This document shows, piece after piece, positions 1 to 7,097 of a DNA stretch of 11,740 bases. This DNA comes from Deltaproteobacteria bacterium (lineage in GTDB: Bacteria; Myxococcota_A; UBA796; UBA2385): NCBI GenBank assembly GCA_003694325.1, contig RFKJ01000467.1, positions 1-11,740 on the forward strand, given 5' to 3'. Position numbers and translations under genes: made by a program. How positions within the stretch are numbered: the stretch's first letter is position 1; each line of letters begins with the position of its first letter. Under the pieces are notes generated by a model that saw only the letters and a program-made list of their open reading frames with translations, had not been told where the DNA came from and ran no database searches.

Positions 1-1387
1 CATGCCCCCGGCGGCCTCCACCTACGCCCTGCCCGCCGACCTGCGGAAGCGCCTGGGGATCCGGCGCCACGGCTTCCACGGCACCAGCCACGCCTACGTG
101 GCCCGCCAGGCCGCCCGGTGGCTGGGAGAGGACTGGCGCAACCTGCGGATCATCACCTGTCACCTGGGCAACGGTGCCAGCATCACGGCGGTCGACCACG
201 GCCGCTCGGTGGACACCAGCATGGGGATGACCCCGCTGGAGGGGCTGGTGATGGGCACCCGCTGCGGCGACCTCGACCCGGGCGTGATGCTGATGCTCAT
301 GCGCCAGGGGTGGGATGCCGAGACCCTGGACCGGCTGCTCAACCGGGAGAGCGGCCTGGCCGGGCTCTCGGGTCGGGGGCCCGACATGCGCGACATCGAG
401 GCGGCGGCCGCCGAGGGTGACGCCGCCGCCCGGCTGGCCATCGACGTCGCCTGCCACCGGCTGCGGCGCTACATCGGGGGCTTCGCCGCCGTCATGGGTG
501 GAGTCGACGCCATCGTGTTCACCGCCGGGATCGGGGAACACAGCGCCCAGGTCCGCCGGCTGGCCACCCGGGGGTTGTCATTCATGGGGGCGCACCTCGA
601 CGACGCCCGCAACGACGCCGCGGTGGTCGACACCGAGCACCCCGTTGCCGAGCTGTCGGCCGACCACAGCCGGGTGCGGATCCTCGCCATCCGCACCGAC
701 GAGCAGCACGAGATCGCCCTCCAGAGCCAGGCAGCGGTCGGCGGAGACGCCGGCCCCACCGACCGGGTGGCCGAGCCGTTGTCCATCCCCATCGCGGTCA
801 GCGCCCGCCACGTCCACCTCACCGACGAGGCGGTCGAGGCCCTGTTCGGGCCCGGCCACACCCTCACCCCGGTCAAGCCCCTGTCCCAGCCCGGCCAGTA
901 CGCCGCCGCGGAGACGGTGACCCTGCATGGTCCCAAGGGCAGCATCGCCGGCGTCCGGGTGCTGGGGCCCACCCGGCGGGCCTGCCAGGTGGAGATCGCG
1001 CGCACCGACGAGTTCCGGCTGGGGCTGGACGCGCCGGTGCGGCGCTCCGGGGACGTGGCCGGCAGCGCCCCCATCGTCCTGGAGGGCCCGGCCGGTCGGC
1101 TGGAGCTGCCCGAGGGGGCCATCTGCGCCTGGCGCCACATCCACATGCGGCCCCAGGATGCCGCCGCCTGCGGCGTCCAGGACGGCGACATCGTCGAGGT
1201 CGCAGTGGACAGCGACGGGCGGGACCTGGTGTTCGGCGACGTGCTGGTCCGCGTCTCCGACCGCTACGCCCTGGAGATGCACGTCGACACGGACGAAGCC
1301 AACGCCGCCGAGCTGGCGCGCGGACAGACCGGCGCCCTGGTGGCGACCTCCGGCCGGGCCCGGGTGCTGCGCCGCCAGGCCGACTGA
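1..1387 (+). CDS. Acetate/propionate kinase fused to PduL-type phosphate acyltransferase (5' truncated)
   Basis: Predicted bifunctional cytosolic enzyme: PduL moves the acyl group between CoA and phosphate, and the kinase makes acid plus ATP from the acyl-phosphate. The reading frame is open from the window edge. The first Met seen (base 2) sits inside the kinase domain, so about 150 N-terminal residues lie upstream. In fragment numbering, residues 1-245 are acetate kinase: GFHGTSH at 24-30 (H26 matches the catalytic His180 of Methanosarcina AckA), HLGNGAS at 54-60, GTRCGDLDPG at 85-94 (R87 matches Arg241), FTAGIGEHS at 173-181 and RTDE at 231-234. Residues 262-450 are PduL: RHVHL (H270, H272), CQVEIA (E331), RHIHM (H379, H381) and EMHVDTDE (H427) fit the family's zinc-ligand positions. 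The linker is about 16 residues and I see no frameshift. Both catalytic sets look intact. The acyl chain (acetyl or propionyl) cannot be told. Confidence 0.9.
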   Translation, partial: MPPAASTYALPADLRKRLGIRRHGFHGTSHAYVARQAARWLGEDWRNLRIITCHLGNGASITAVDHGRSVDTSMGMTPLEGLVMGTRCGDLDPGVMLMLMRQGWDAETLDRLLNRESGLAGLSGRGPDMRDIEAAAAEGDAAARLAIDVACHRLRRYIGGFAAVMGGVDAIVFTAGIGEHSAQVRRLATRGLSFMGAHLDDARNDAAVVDTEHPVAELSADHSRVRILAIRTDEQHEIALQSQAAVGGDAGPTDRVAEPLSIPIAVSARHVHLTDEAVEALFGPGHTLTPVKPLSQPGQYAAAETVTLHGPKGSIAGVRVLGPTRRACQVEIARTDEFRLGLDAPVRRSGDVAGSAPIVLEGPAGRLELPEGAICAWRHIHMRPQDAAACGVQDGDIVEVAVDSDGRDLVFGDVLVRVSDRYALEMHVDTDEANAAELARGQTGALVATSGRARVLRRQAD

Positions 1388-1401
1388 CCGGCCCCGACGG
1401 C

Positions 1402-1432
1402 GGACGCCCCCTCCTGCCGAGGGGGGCGGTCC
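1402..1432. terminator. GC hairpin between convergent genes (possible bidirectional terminator)
   Basis: GGAC-GCCCCC (1402-1411) pairs with GGGGGC-G-GTCC (1422-1432), with one bulged G and a loop of about 10 nt. It lies in the 75-bp gap between the stops of the kinase fusion and the TerB-like gene. There is no T-run on either side, so a classical Rho-independent terminator is not shown. The call rests on position and stem strength only. Confidence 0.4.
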
Positions 1433-1462
1433 CGCCGCGCCGCGGCCAGGGAAACCGGGGGA

Positions 1463-1789
1463 TCAGCGGATGAGCTGGTCCAGCAGCTCGAAGCTCTCGG
1501 CCTCGATGGGGCTGATCTCGCCGTCCGAGTAGATGATCGCCCGCACCGCGTCGAGGAAGATCTCCCGGTGCTCGACCGGGATGTCCTGGGGATCGATGTC
1601 CTCGGGGCTCGGCGGGTGGGTCAGGAGCCGGTGGACCTCGTCGGCTTCGTCGGGGTCGAGGTGGAACTTCTGGATGAGTTTCTCCACCACCTTGCGTTCC
1701 TGGTCCCGCACCTCGAGGTCGGCCCAGGCGAACGAGCAGACGAAGCGGAGAAGCTGCATGCGCTCTTCGCGGGAGAGCTGGTCGATCAT
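1463..1789 (-). CDS. TerB-like small acidic protein
   Basis: A 108-aa soluble, helical, acidic protein resembling the TerB / tellurite-resistance TerB-like family. Two related segments each have an Asp-Gly or acidic pair followed by Glu-rich helix: FAWADLEVRDQERKVVEKL near residues 18-36 and YSDGEISPIEAESFELL near 88-104. This is the TerB-type pattern of acidic, probably metal-binding repeats. The start is ATG at 1789, preceded by AGAGGA (1796-1801) at 6-nt spacing. A much longer frame continues upstream on this strand, but it runs antisense to the transporter and kinase genes and is rejected. No other ter genes are nearby, so tellurite resistance should not be assumed; TerB domains are widespread in stress and membrane-associated systems. 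The gene stands alone, converging on the kinase fusion and divergent from the transporter. Confidence 0.75.
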   Translation of the reverse strand: MIDQLSREERMQLLRFVCSFAWADLEVRDQERKVVEKLIQKFHLDPDEADEVHRLLTHPPSPEDIDPQDIPVEHREIFLDAVRAIIYSDGEISPIEAESFELLDQLIR

Positions 1790-2017
1790 CGTTGTTCCTC
1801 TGGAGCACGGAAGCACCGGAGGCGCCGGTCCGACGACGAGGTCGACCGGAGCGGAGACGCCGCGGGGCAGCAGGACGCCGGACCCGCGACGCCACTTCGG
1901 TGGCCCGATGGACCGCCCGATACTACACGACGGCGACGGCGCCCCACCGTGACGGCTGGGTGACGACGCGCCGGCGACGACACCGACCGGCCGGCCTCCC
2001 TCCTCCCCCGGGCTTCC
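1790..2017. other. Divergent intergenic region with UUCG hairpin
   Basis: 228 bp between the start codons of the TerB-like gene (-) and the transporter (+). I see no convincing -35/-10 pair. It holds a compact hairpin, GCCAC-TTCG-GTGGC at 1891-1904, whose transcript would form a C(UUCG)G tetraloop. It also holds two GTGAC elements 11 bp apart (1949-1953 and 1960-1964). No Shine-Dalgarno is visible before the transporter ATG; the bases just upstream are C/T-rich. Confidence 0.4.
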
Positions 2018-2869
2018 ATGGATCCCGCCACGGCACAGCAGGCGCAGACCATCGCCGTCAGCGTGTTCGTCGTCCTGCTGATGCTCAGCGTGGGGCTCGA
2101 CCTGTCGCTGCCGGCCCTGGCCCGGGTCGTCCGGCGGCCGGGCGGGTTGGTGGCCGGCATCGCCGGGCAGTACGTCGTGGTGCCGCCCGTCGCCCTGGCC
2201 ATCGCCCACGGCCTGGGCCTGCCGCCGGCGCCCACCGCCGGCCTGGTGCTCTGCGCCGTCGCTCCCGGTGGTCCCATGGGGGCCTACCTGGCCCTCCAGG
2301 CCCGCGGCGACGTCGCCCTGGCCGCCGCCCTCGTGCTGGTCTGCAACCTCCTCAACACCGTGTTCGTGCCCTTCGGCCTCGACCTCGCCGGGGTGCACAC
2401 CGGCCCCACCGACGGCGACTACCTCTGGCCGATGGCCCGCATGATCCTGCTGTTCCAGGTACTGCCCCTGTCGGCAGGGGTGGTCGTGCGCCGCCTGGCG
2501 CCGGATCGGGCGCTGCGCCTGCAGCGCGGCTGCGCCCGCCTGGCCAACCTCATCCTGGTCGTGGTGGCCGTGGTGGTGGTCTCCACCCAGCTTCCCCGGT
2601 TCCTCGACGCCGGCATGCAGACCCTGCTGGCCGTCGAGGGGACGGTGCTCACCGCCATGGCGACCGGGTGGCTGCTGGCGCCTCGGCGGCGGCCGGCCCG
2701 GATCGCCCTGGCCTGCACCGGCGTCATCCACAGCGTCTCGGCCTGCGTCCTCCTGGCCAGCGCGTGGTTCCCCGACCCCGCCACCCTGCTGACGGTGTTT
2801 GCCTACTCCGGCATGATGTTCACCACCGGGGTCGTCGCCGCCCGGTGGATGCGCCGGACCGAATCCTGA
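2018..2869 (+). CDS. Bile acid:sodium symporter (SBF/BASS) family transporter
   Basis: A 283-aa polytopic inner-membrane protein with about nine or ten hydrophobic segments, slightly shorter than the usual 300-320 aa of the family. Family signatures are MLSVGLDLS (residues 22-30) at the end of TM1, APGGPMGAYLALQARGDVAL (82-101) in the crossover region, and SGMMFTTGV near the C-terminus. Members move organic anions such as bile acids, pyruvate or pantothenate, usually with Na+; the substrate here cannot be inferred. The ATG at 2018 is the first start codon after the in-frame stop and lacks a Shine-Dalgarno, so translation may be leaderless or weak. It is the first of four co-oriented genes, 135 bp before the kinase. 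The kinase might sense something linked to this transporter, but that is only contextual. Confidence 0.8.
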   Translation: MDPATAQQAQTIAVSVFVVLLMLSVGLDLSLPALARVVRRPGGLVAGIAGQYVVVPPVALAIAHGLGLPPAPTAGLVLCAVAPGGPMGAYLALQARGDVALAAALVLVCNLLNTVFVPFGLDLAGVHTGPTDGDYLWPMARMILLFQVLPLSAGVVVRRLAPDRALRLQRGCARLANLILVVVAVVVVSTQLPRFLDAGMQTLLAVEGTVLTAMATGWLLAPRRRPARIALACTGVIHSVSACVLLASAWFPDPATLLTVFAYSGMMFTTGVVAARWMRRTES

Positions 2870-2924
2870 CCGGCTCGACCACGGCGTTCGGCCAGGCGGC
2901 CCGAGCAGGTGCTGCGCCCCGCGG

Positions 2925-2976
2925 CCGCGCTCGCCCGCCGCGCTCGCCCGCCGCGCTCCCCCGCCGCGCTCCGCGG
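2925..2976. repeat. Four tandem 13-bp repeats
   Basis: The unit CCGCGCTCGCCCG occurs at 2925-2937 and 2938-2950 exactly, at 2951-2963 with one mismatch (CCGCGCTCCCCCG), and at 2964-2976 with a diverged end (CCGCGCTCCGCGG). The 13-bp period is not a multiple of three, which argues that this stretch is not coding even though the kinase frame stays open through it. Confidence 0.75.
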
Positions 2977-2979
2977 GCG

Positions 2980-2993
2980 GATATCGCGATATC
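2980..2993. promoter_or_regulatory. 14-bp perfect palindrome before the kinase start
   Basis: GATATCGCGATATC is a perfect inverted repeat ending 11 bp before the kinase ATG. It is a short AT-containing island in a very GC-rich stretch. Position and symmetry suggest a dimeric repressor site or a structured translation-initiation region, but no known regulator is recognised. Confidence 0.4.
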
Positions 2994-3004
2994 AGCAGGG
3001 CGTC

Positions 3005-4021
3005 ATGGCCACCGGACAGCTCCGCAGCATCTCGACCCCCATCCTGCTCACCGTGGTCGGCGTGCTCCTGTGCATCGGCCTGCTGGTCGGCTGGACCCTG
3101 GTCATCGCCGACAACATCGAGTTGGGCGAGTCGCTGGCCCGCAGCAACCGGTGGCTGCTGCTGGCCGGTCCGCTGTCGTTCTTCACCATCATGACGGTGC
3201 TGGTGATCTTCTGCTTCCGCCTCGTGCGGGACGTGCTCGAGCACCAGCGGCAGAGCCGGTTCATCGACAGCGTCACCCACGAGCTGCGCAGCCCCCTCGC
3301 CAGCCTCCGGCTCTGCCTCGACACCCTCCGGCGGCGGGACCTCTCCCCCGAACAGCGGGCGGAGCTGCTGGAGATGATGGCCGATGACGTCAACCGGCTC
3401 AGCGGCTTCATCGACGACATCCTGGAGGCCAGCCGGCTGGAATCGGGCAGCGCCGGGGCGGCGATGATGGAGGTGGACCTCCGGGCGCTGGTCGACCGGG
3501 CGGCCGACCGGGTGCTGCGCCGCTACCGGGTGGACCCCGACAGCATCGTCAACGAAGTCCCCCCCGGTCTCCGGCTGTTCACCGACGAGACCGCCCTGGA
3601 GACGGTGCTGAAGAACCTGATGGACAACGCCGTGAAGTACTCGGACCCCCCGGTCCACGTCGTGGTCCGCGCCCGGCTGGAGGGGCGACGGGTCCACGTG
3701 GAGGTCGAGGACCGGGGCATCGGCATCCCCCGGGCGCACCTCAAGCGGGTGTTCGACCGGTTCTTCCGGGTGCCGGCGGTCCAGGTCCACAAGCGCCAGG
3801 GCACCGGCCTGGGCCTGTACGTCGTCTCCTCGCTGGTGCGCGAGCTGGGCGGACGGCTCGACGCCCGGTCGCCGGGCCGTGACCAGGGGACGACCATGCA
3901 CTTCACACTGCCGGTGACCCGGCCGGGCAACCCGCGAAGCGCCGCCCCGGCCGAAGGCGACGGGGCCTTCTGCGGGGTGGCCGGCCATGATCCCGACCCC
4001 GCGACGGAGGCCCACCGATGA
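3005..4021 (+). CDS. Membrane sensor histidine kinase (short-loop, intramembrane-sensing type)
   Basis: 338 aa from ATG 3005. Two transmembrane helices (about 12-35 and 50-73) are joined by only about 15 extracytoplasmic residues. There is no recognisable sensory domain and at most a very short linker, so the stimulus is probably sensed in or at the membrane. Kinase core: H-box SVTHELRSPL with H92, N-box NLMDNAVKYS (N204, N208), G1 EDRGIGIP (D236), G2 GTGLGL (266-271). A tail of about 36 Ala/Pro-rich residues follows the ATPase domain. A GTG at 2909 in the same frame would add 32 Arg/Pro/Ala residues translated from the 13-bp repeats and is less likely. The upstream AGCAGGG is only a weak ribosome site. 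The stop overlaps the response-regulator ATG as ATGA, indicating translational coupling and a cognate pair. Confidence 0.92.
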   Translation: MATGQLRSISTPILLTVVGVLLCIGLLVGWTLVIADNIELGESLARSNRWLLLAGPLSFFTIMTVLVIFCFRLVRDVLEHQRQSRFIDSVTHELRSPLASLRLCLDTLRRRDLSPEQRAELLEMMADDVNRLSGFIDDILEASRLESGSAGAAMMEVDLRALVDRAADRVLRRYRVDPDSIVNEVPPGLRLFTDETALETVLKNLMDNAVKYSDPPVHVVVRARLEGRRVHVEVEDRGIGIPRAHLKRVFDRFFRVPAVQVHKRQGTGLGLYVVSSLVRELGGRLDARSPGRDQGTTMHFTLPVTRPGNPRSAAPAEGDGAFCGVAGHDPDPATEAHR

Positions 4022-4749
4022 CCGACGACAAGCCATCCCTGCTCATCGTCGAGGACGAGGCCCACCTGGCGCGTGGGCTGCGGTTGAACTTCGAGCTGGA
4101 GGGCTACGAGGTCGAGACGGCGGCCACCGGCCGGGAGGCCTTCGCCCTGCTGGCCCGTGCCCGCCCCCACAGCGCGATCATCCTGGACGTCACCCTCCCG
4201 GACATGGACGGCTTCGAGATCTGTCGCCGACTGCGCGAGGTGGGCGACTACACCCCGGTCATCATGCTCACCGCCCGCAGCCTGACCGAGGACCGGGTCG
4301 AGGGGCTGGAGAGCGGCGCGGACGACTACCTGACGAAGCCTTTCGAGCTCGACGAGCTGGTGGCCCGGGTGCGCAGCGCCATCCGGCGGCGGAGCTGGGA
4401 GCAGCAGCAGGCCGACCCGACGCGTTGGGTGCTGGCCTTCGGCCGGGCCCGAATCGACTTTTCCACCCACGAGGTGACCGTGGATGGCCGCCCGGTGCAC
4501 CTCACCAAGCTGGAACTGGACCTCGTGCGCTACTTCGCCCAGCACCCCGGGCGGGTCATCTCTCGGGAGGAGCTGCTCCAGCAGGTCTGGAAGCTGCGCA
4601 ACCACCCCAACACCCGGACGGTCGACAACTTCGTGCTCCGGCTGCGTCGCCACTTCGAGGACGACCCCCAGGCCCCTCGGCACTTCCTGAGCGTCCGGGG
4701 GGCGGGGTACCGGTTCATCCCCAACCCGGAGCCGGTGACACAACGTTGA
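4018..4749 (+). CDS. OmpR/PhoB-family response regulator
   Basis: A 243-aa DNA-binding regulator, the cognate partner of the overlapping kinase. The receiver domain (about 5-120) has the acidic pocket E12/D13, phospho-acceptor D57 in IILDVTLPDMDG, T85 in MLTARS and K107 in DYLTKPF. A Gln-rich linker (EQQQAD) leads to a winged-helix domain (about 145-238): LTKLELDLVRYF, the VISREELLQQVW helix, the recognition region TRTVDNFVLRLRRHF and the wing GAGYRF. All residues for phosphorylation and DNA binding are present. The last codons run into an array of 10/11-bp direct half-sites that extends towards the desaturase, the arrangement such regulators bind as tandem dimers. The desaturase is therefore the obvious candidate target. 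Confidence 0.93.
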   Translation: MTDDKPSLLIVEDEAHLARGLRLNFELEGYEVETAATGREAFALLARARPHSAIILDVTLPDMDGFEICRRLREVGDYTPVIMLTARSLTEDRVEGLESGADDYLTKPFELDELVARVRSAIRRRSWEQQQADPTRWVLAFGRARIDFSTHEVTVDGRPVHLTKLELDLVRYFAQHPGRVISREELLQQVWKLRNHPNTRTVDNFVLRLRRHFEDDPQAPRHFLSVRGAGYRFIPNPEPVTQR

Positions 4750-4792
4750 CGGGTGTCGACGCAACGATGACCCAGGGGAACGCAACGGTGAC
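4732..4792 (+). promoter_or_regulatory. Array of OmpR/PhoB-like direct half-sites
   Basis: CAACGNTGAC occurs three times at exactly 21-bp intervals: 4741-4750 (N=T), 4762-4771 (N=A) and 4783-4792 (N=G). Interleaved related elements GGTGAC (4734-4739) and GTCGAC (4755-4760), plus a weaker GGAAC (4777-4781), put the element ends at 4739, 4750, 4760, 4771, 4781 and 4792, with spacings of 11, 10, 11, 10 and 11. That is about one helical turn each. It starts inside the last codons of the regulator gene and ends 56 bp before the desaturase ATG. Tandem binding on one DNA face is the known mode of this regulator family; binding by this particular regulator is inferred. Confidence 0.6.
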
Positions 4793-4820
4793 CGACGCGG
4801 GCGCCGGGGGCGTGTACAAC
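4792..4820 (+). promoter_or_regulatory. Candidate activator-dependent promoter for the desaturase
   Basis: TACAAC at 4815-4820, preceded by TG (4813-4814), resembles an extended -10. The matching -35 position (4792-4797, CCGACG) has little consensus match, and the half-site array ends there. A weak -35 abutted by activator sites is the usual layout of PhoB/OmpR-activated promoters. The score is 4 of 6 for the -10, so this is tentative. Confidence 0.3.
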
Positions 4821-4848
4821 GAGGCAGCGCACACCACAGGGCTGCCCG

Positions 4849-5787
<939 letters not shown>

Positions 5788-5841
5788 TCGGGGCGAGCCG
5801 CATCGGCTGCGCCGCCCGGGCCGCCGAGGCCCCAGGCAGCC
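5788..5841. terminator. Convergent gap with small stem-loop
   Basis: This 54-bp spacer separates the desaturase and protease stops. It contains AGCCG-CAT-CGGCT (5796-5808), a 5-bp stem with a 3-nt loop, and a further GC-rich palindrome, GCCCGGGC. There is no T-run. It may end both transcripts, but the evidence is weak. Confidence 0.2.
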
Positions 5842-7035
5842 TCAGCCGGACGCCGTGGCCCGCATCTGCCGGATCCGCGCCCGCCACTCGGCGACGTCGG
5901 CGTCTTCGTCCGGTCCCCAGCTCACCTCGTCGTCCTCGTGGAGGTGCCAGCGGAGAAAGGCCAGCTCGATCCAGGCCCGCTCCAGCCGCCGCCAGCGCCA
6001 CCAGGCGGCCGGCCCCCGAGACAACAGCCGCTTGATCCCGGCGATCGTCCGGGCCCGGGCAGGGACCAGGGTCCGGCGCTCCGCGTCGGTGATCACGTCG
6101 GGCGGCTCCCCCTGGAGGTGGGTGAGGATGATCCGGTTCTCGTGTCGCCAGGCCACGCCGACCACCACCACCAGCAGCAGCAGGAAGGGCCCCTGCAGGA
6201 AGACCGTGGCCAGCGGCACGCCGACCAGCAGCGCCGCGGCCTCGCTCCCCTGCATCATGAACAGCCCGGCGAAGGTGTTCCACGCGAAGTGGGCGAACAT
6301 GGCCAGGCCCCAGAAGAAGGGGACCGCCAGCCAGCGCAACCCCCCCCGGCGGCTGACCCGGACCAGCCCGAAGCCCAGGCCGGTGAGTCCGGTATAGGCG
6401 GCGTGGCTGCCACCCATGCCCGAGACGATCCCCCGCATCCACGCCAGCTTGAGCATCTCGCCGAACCCGCCCGTCGTGGCGCCGTTGACGTAGTAGGTGA
6501 TGTTCTCGAACCAGGCAAAACCCAGGCCGACCAGCGCCCCGTAGAGCACCCCGTCCAGCACGTTGTCGAATTCCTTCCGGAACAGGACGAACAGGGCCAG
6601 CACCGCCAGCCCCTTGGTCAGCTCCTCGATGAACGGCGCCGACAGCGACGCGGTGAGCTGGCCGGCCACCGCGGCGTCCCCCACCGCCGACCCGGCCGCC
6701 ATGCCGAACAGCTCGTTGAAGATGCCCGACACGAAGGTCGCCCCGGCGGCTCCCCACAGCAGCGCCGTGAAGATGAGCCACCACGGTTCCTTCTCGTTGC
6801 GATCCAGCCACAACAGCAGCCCGCCGTAGGGCACCGCCGTCGCCAGCGCCAGTACGGTGGCCACCACGAATTCGACTGGTGTCCAGGCAAACATCGACAG
6901 GCCGATGAGCCCGCTGCAGAGGGTGGTGGTCAGCAGGAACAGGCCCAGGACGGCCATGCATCCATAGCGGCCGACCAGGGCCGCCCCGGTGACCTGCGGC
7001 CGGCGGCGAAGGGTTCCCGTGGGCGACTGCGGCAT
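5842..7035 (-). CDS. PrsW-family intramembrane metalloprotease
   Basis: A 397-aa polytopic protein of the PrsW family, intramembrane proteases named for the B. subtilis enzyme that cleaves anti-sigma factor RsiW. Motifs in order: DRNEKEPWW (78-86), a family signature after the second membrane pair; EELTK (137-141), the EExxK motif; FEN (176-178); H211 in the next helix; and AHFAWN with H249. Glu and His residues of these motifs are thought to bind the metal. About eight hydrophobic segments span 20-310. A cytosolic tail of about 90 residues follows, rich in Arg and Trp (AAWWRWRRLERAW) and ending acidic. The start ATG at 7035 has a strong GGGGAGGA (7041-7048) at 5-nt spacing. No ECF sigma/anti-sigma pair adjoins it, so the substrate is unknown. 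Confidence 0.88.
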   Translation of the reverse strand: MPQSPTGTLRRRPQVTGAALVGRYGCMAVLGLFLLTTTLCSGLIGLSMFAWTPVEFVVATVLALATAVPYGGLLLWLDRNEKEPWWLIFTALLWGAAGATFVSGIFNELFGMAAGSAVGDAAVAGQLTASLSAPFIEELTKGLAVLALFVLFRKEFDNVLDGVLYGALVGLGFAWFENITYYVNGATTGGFGEMLKLAWMRGIVSGMGGSHAAYTGLTGLGFGLVRVSRRGGLRWLAVPFFWGLAMFAHFAWNTFAGLFMMQGSEAAALLVGVPLATVFLQGPFLLLLVVVVGVAWRHENRIILTHLQGEPPDVITDAERRTLVPARARTIAGIKRLLSRGPAAWWRWRRLERAWIELAFLRWHLHEDDEVSWGPDEDADVAEWRARIRQMRATASG

Positions 7036-7097
7036 GTCGGTCCTCCCCGATGGTGTTCGGGGAGGCTACCATCCCGTCGTCCTGCACTGGAGGTGGC

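Noticed and set aside
1463..1789. Tellurite resistance island
   Set aside because: Only a lone TerB-like gene is present, with no terA, terC, terD, terE or terZ neighbours.
2909..3004. GTG start 32 codons upstream for the histidine kinase
   Set aside because: The extra residues are Arg/Pro/Ala-rich and come from the 13-bp repeats; the first transmembrane helix follows ATG 3005 directly.
1792..3387. 531-aa open frame on the plus strand
   Set aside because: Arg/Pro/Ala-rich and out of frame with the clearly recognisable transporter and kinase; a shadow.
1463..4036. 857-aa open frame on the minus strand
   Set aside because: Only its last 108 codons are a gene (the TerB-like protein). The rest is His/Gln/Gly/Arg-rich translation antisense to the transporter and kinase genes, as expected in high-GC DNA.
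7050..7097. Earlier ATG for the lipoprotein
   Set aside because: It would place 16 residues before the signal peptide, and the good ribosome site belongs to ATG 7098.
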